Origin: Allopontixanthobacter sp034376665
GTDB taxonomy: Bacteria; Pseudomonadota; Alphaproteobacteria; Sphingomonadales; Sphingomonadaceae
Direction of reading: 5' to 3'
Assembly (NCBI RefSeq): GCF_034376665.1
Contig: NZ_JAXMJI010000035.1
Location: 1-32,843, forward strand
Length of the DNA: 32,843 nucleotides
Below are positions 32,607-32,843 of this stretch, one piece after another (position 1 is the first letter of the stretch; each line of letters opens with the position of its first letter). The notes under the pieces were generated by a model. That model worked only from the letters and a program-made list of their open reading frames with translations, did not search any database and was not told the origin of the DNA. The position numbers and the translations under genes are program-made.

Positions 32607-32843
32607 GTGAACTATCGAGCCACTTCATTCGCCGCCGCAGCCGCGTTGCTGTGCACGCACCAGGTCGCGATGGCAGATTTGCCGCCGCCGGTGCAGGCGA
32701 TGATCGATGCTGCCAAAGCTACCGGCGATCCCAAGAAAGTGGCCACGGTCATCGAACTCGCCAAGGCGACGAACCCCGAGGCCATTGCCGAAATCGACCA
32801 GATCGATGGCGAGTATGCCTCTCTGCGGGCTGAGCTTGTGGTT
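32607..32843 (+). CDS. Start of an exported protein, possibly DUF481 type (3' end outside window)
   Basis: A GTG at 32607 opens a frame of 79 codons that runs off the window end. Residues about 1-23 form a signal peptide (ATSFAAAAALLCTHQVAMA) and the mature part starts DLPPPVQAMIDAAKATGDPK, then VIELAKATNPEAIAE. Similar openings occur in sphingomonad outer-membrane proteins of the DUF481 (YdiY-like) group, but the diagnostic beta-barrel lies outside the window. It begins four bases after the DUF1993 stop, suggesting a shared transcript. Assignment to DUF481 is a guess from the N terminus; export is well supported. Confidence 0.7.
   Translation, partial: MNYRATSFAAAAALLCTHQVAMADLPPPVQAMIDAAKATGDPKKVATVIELAKATNPEAIAEIDQIDGEYASLRAELVV

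Overview
The window is GC-rich alphaproteobacterial chromosome, most likely from the Sphingomonadales (Erythrobacteraceae/Sphingomonadaceae type). Support comes from a GcrA cell-cycle regulator, an HspQ/YccV protein of alphaproteobacterial type, a general-stress (EcfG-type, GGAAC-N16-CGTT) promoter, frequent GTG/TTG starts and the family assortment. No rRNA, CRISPR array, intact insertion sequence or intact phage was seen. One tRNA gene (Ser, anticodon CGA) is present. Taxonomy is inferred from gene content, not from a marker search.

Layout. 1-1917: the end of a zinc alcohol dehydrogenase, then a stress-type SDR/small basic protein operon behind an EcfG-like promoter. 2080-5404: a PhoX-family lipoprotein diverging from a DUF2231 membrane protein/sorbosone dehydrogenase-like lipoprotein pair. 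5518-8928: a glycosyltransferase (GT4) and a glycogen-debranching-type glucosidase. 9121-10872: a winged-helix regulator with a many-pass membrane domain, diverging from a small membrane protein across an inverted repeat. 11014-12729: a CDP-alcohol phosphatidyltransferase and a CinA/PncC amidase flanked by two small genes that each appear to lack one base. 13005-17647: an exported esterase, a large TPR protein, a cytochrome c and a Vgb-like beta-propeller, all on the minus strand, with a short remnant resembling UDP-galactopyranose mutase between esterase and TPR gene.

17924-23263 is a surface-polysaccharide block: Wzm/Wzt ABC exporter with a Wzt C-terminal glycan-binding domain and three family-2-type glycosyltransferases. 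It is followed by an S9 prolyl-oligopeptidase-family enzyme (23371-25347), a GAF-PAS-GGDEF-EAL cyclic-di-GMP protein (25498-27741), a cupin and an MddA-type methanethiol S-methyltransferase. The tRNA-Ser (29396-29485) has a decayed DNA-methyltransferase fragment just past its 3' end and a degenerate copy of its T-arm about 250 bp away, which looks like the scar of an old integration. The right end carries hspQ, an ABC-2 permease without its ATPase, gcrA, a truncated ModC-like ATPase remnant, a DUF1993 protein and the start of an exported protein.

Functionally the window is mostly accessory-chromosomal: stress response, periplasmic lipoprotein oxidoreductases/phosphatases, envelope glycan export and signalling. 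I did not find a clearly new defence or mobile system. The best leads are the divergent membrane-regulator pair with its inverted repeat, the translationally coupled propeller/cytochrome operon, the stress-promoter-driven small genes, and several gene relics.
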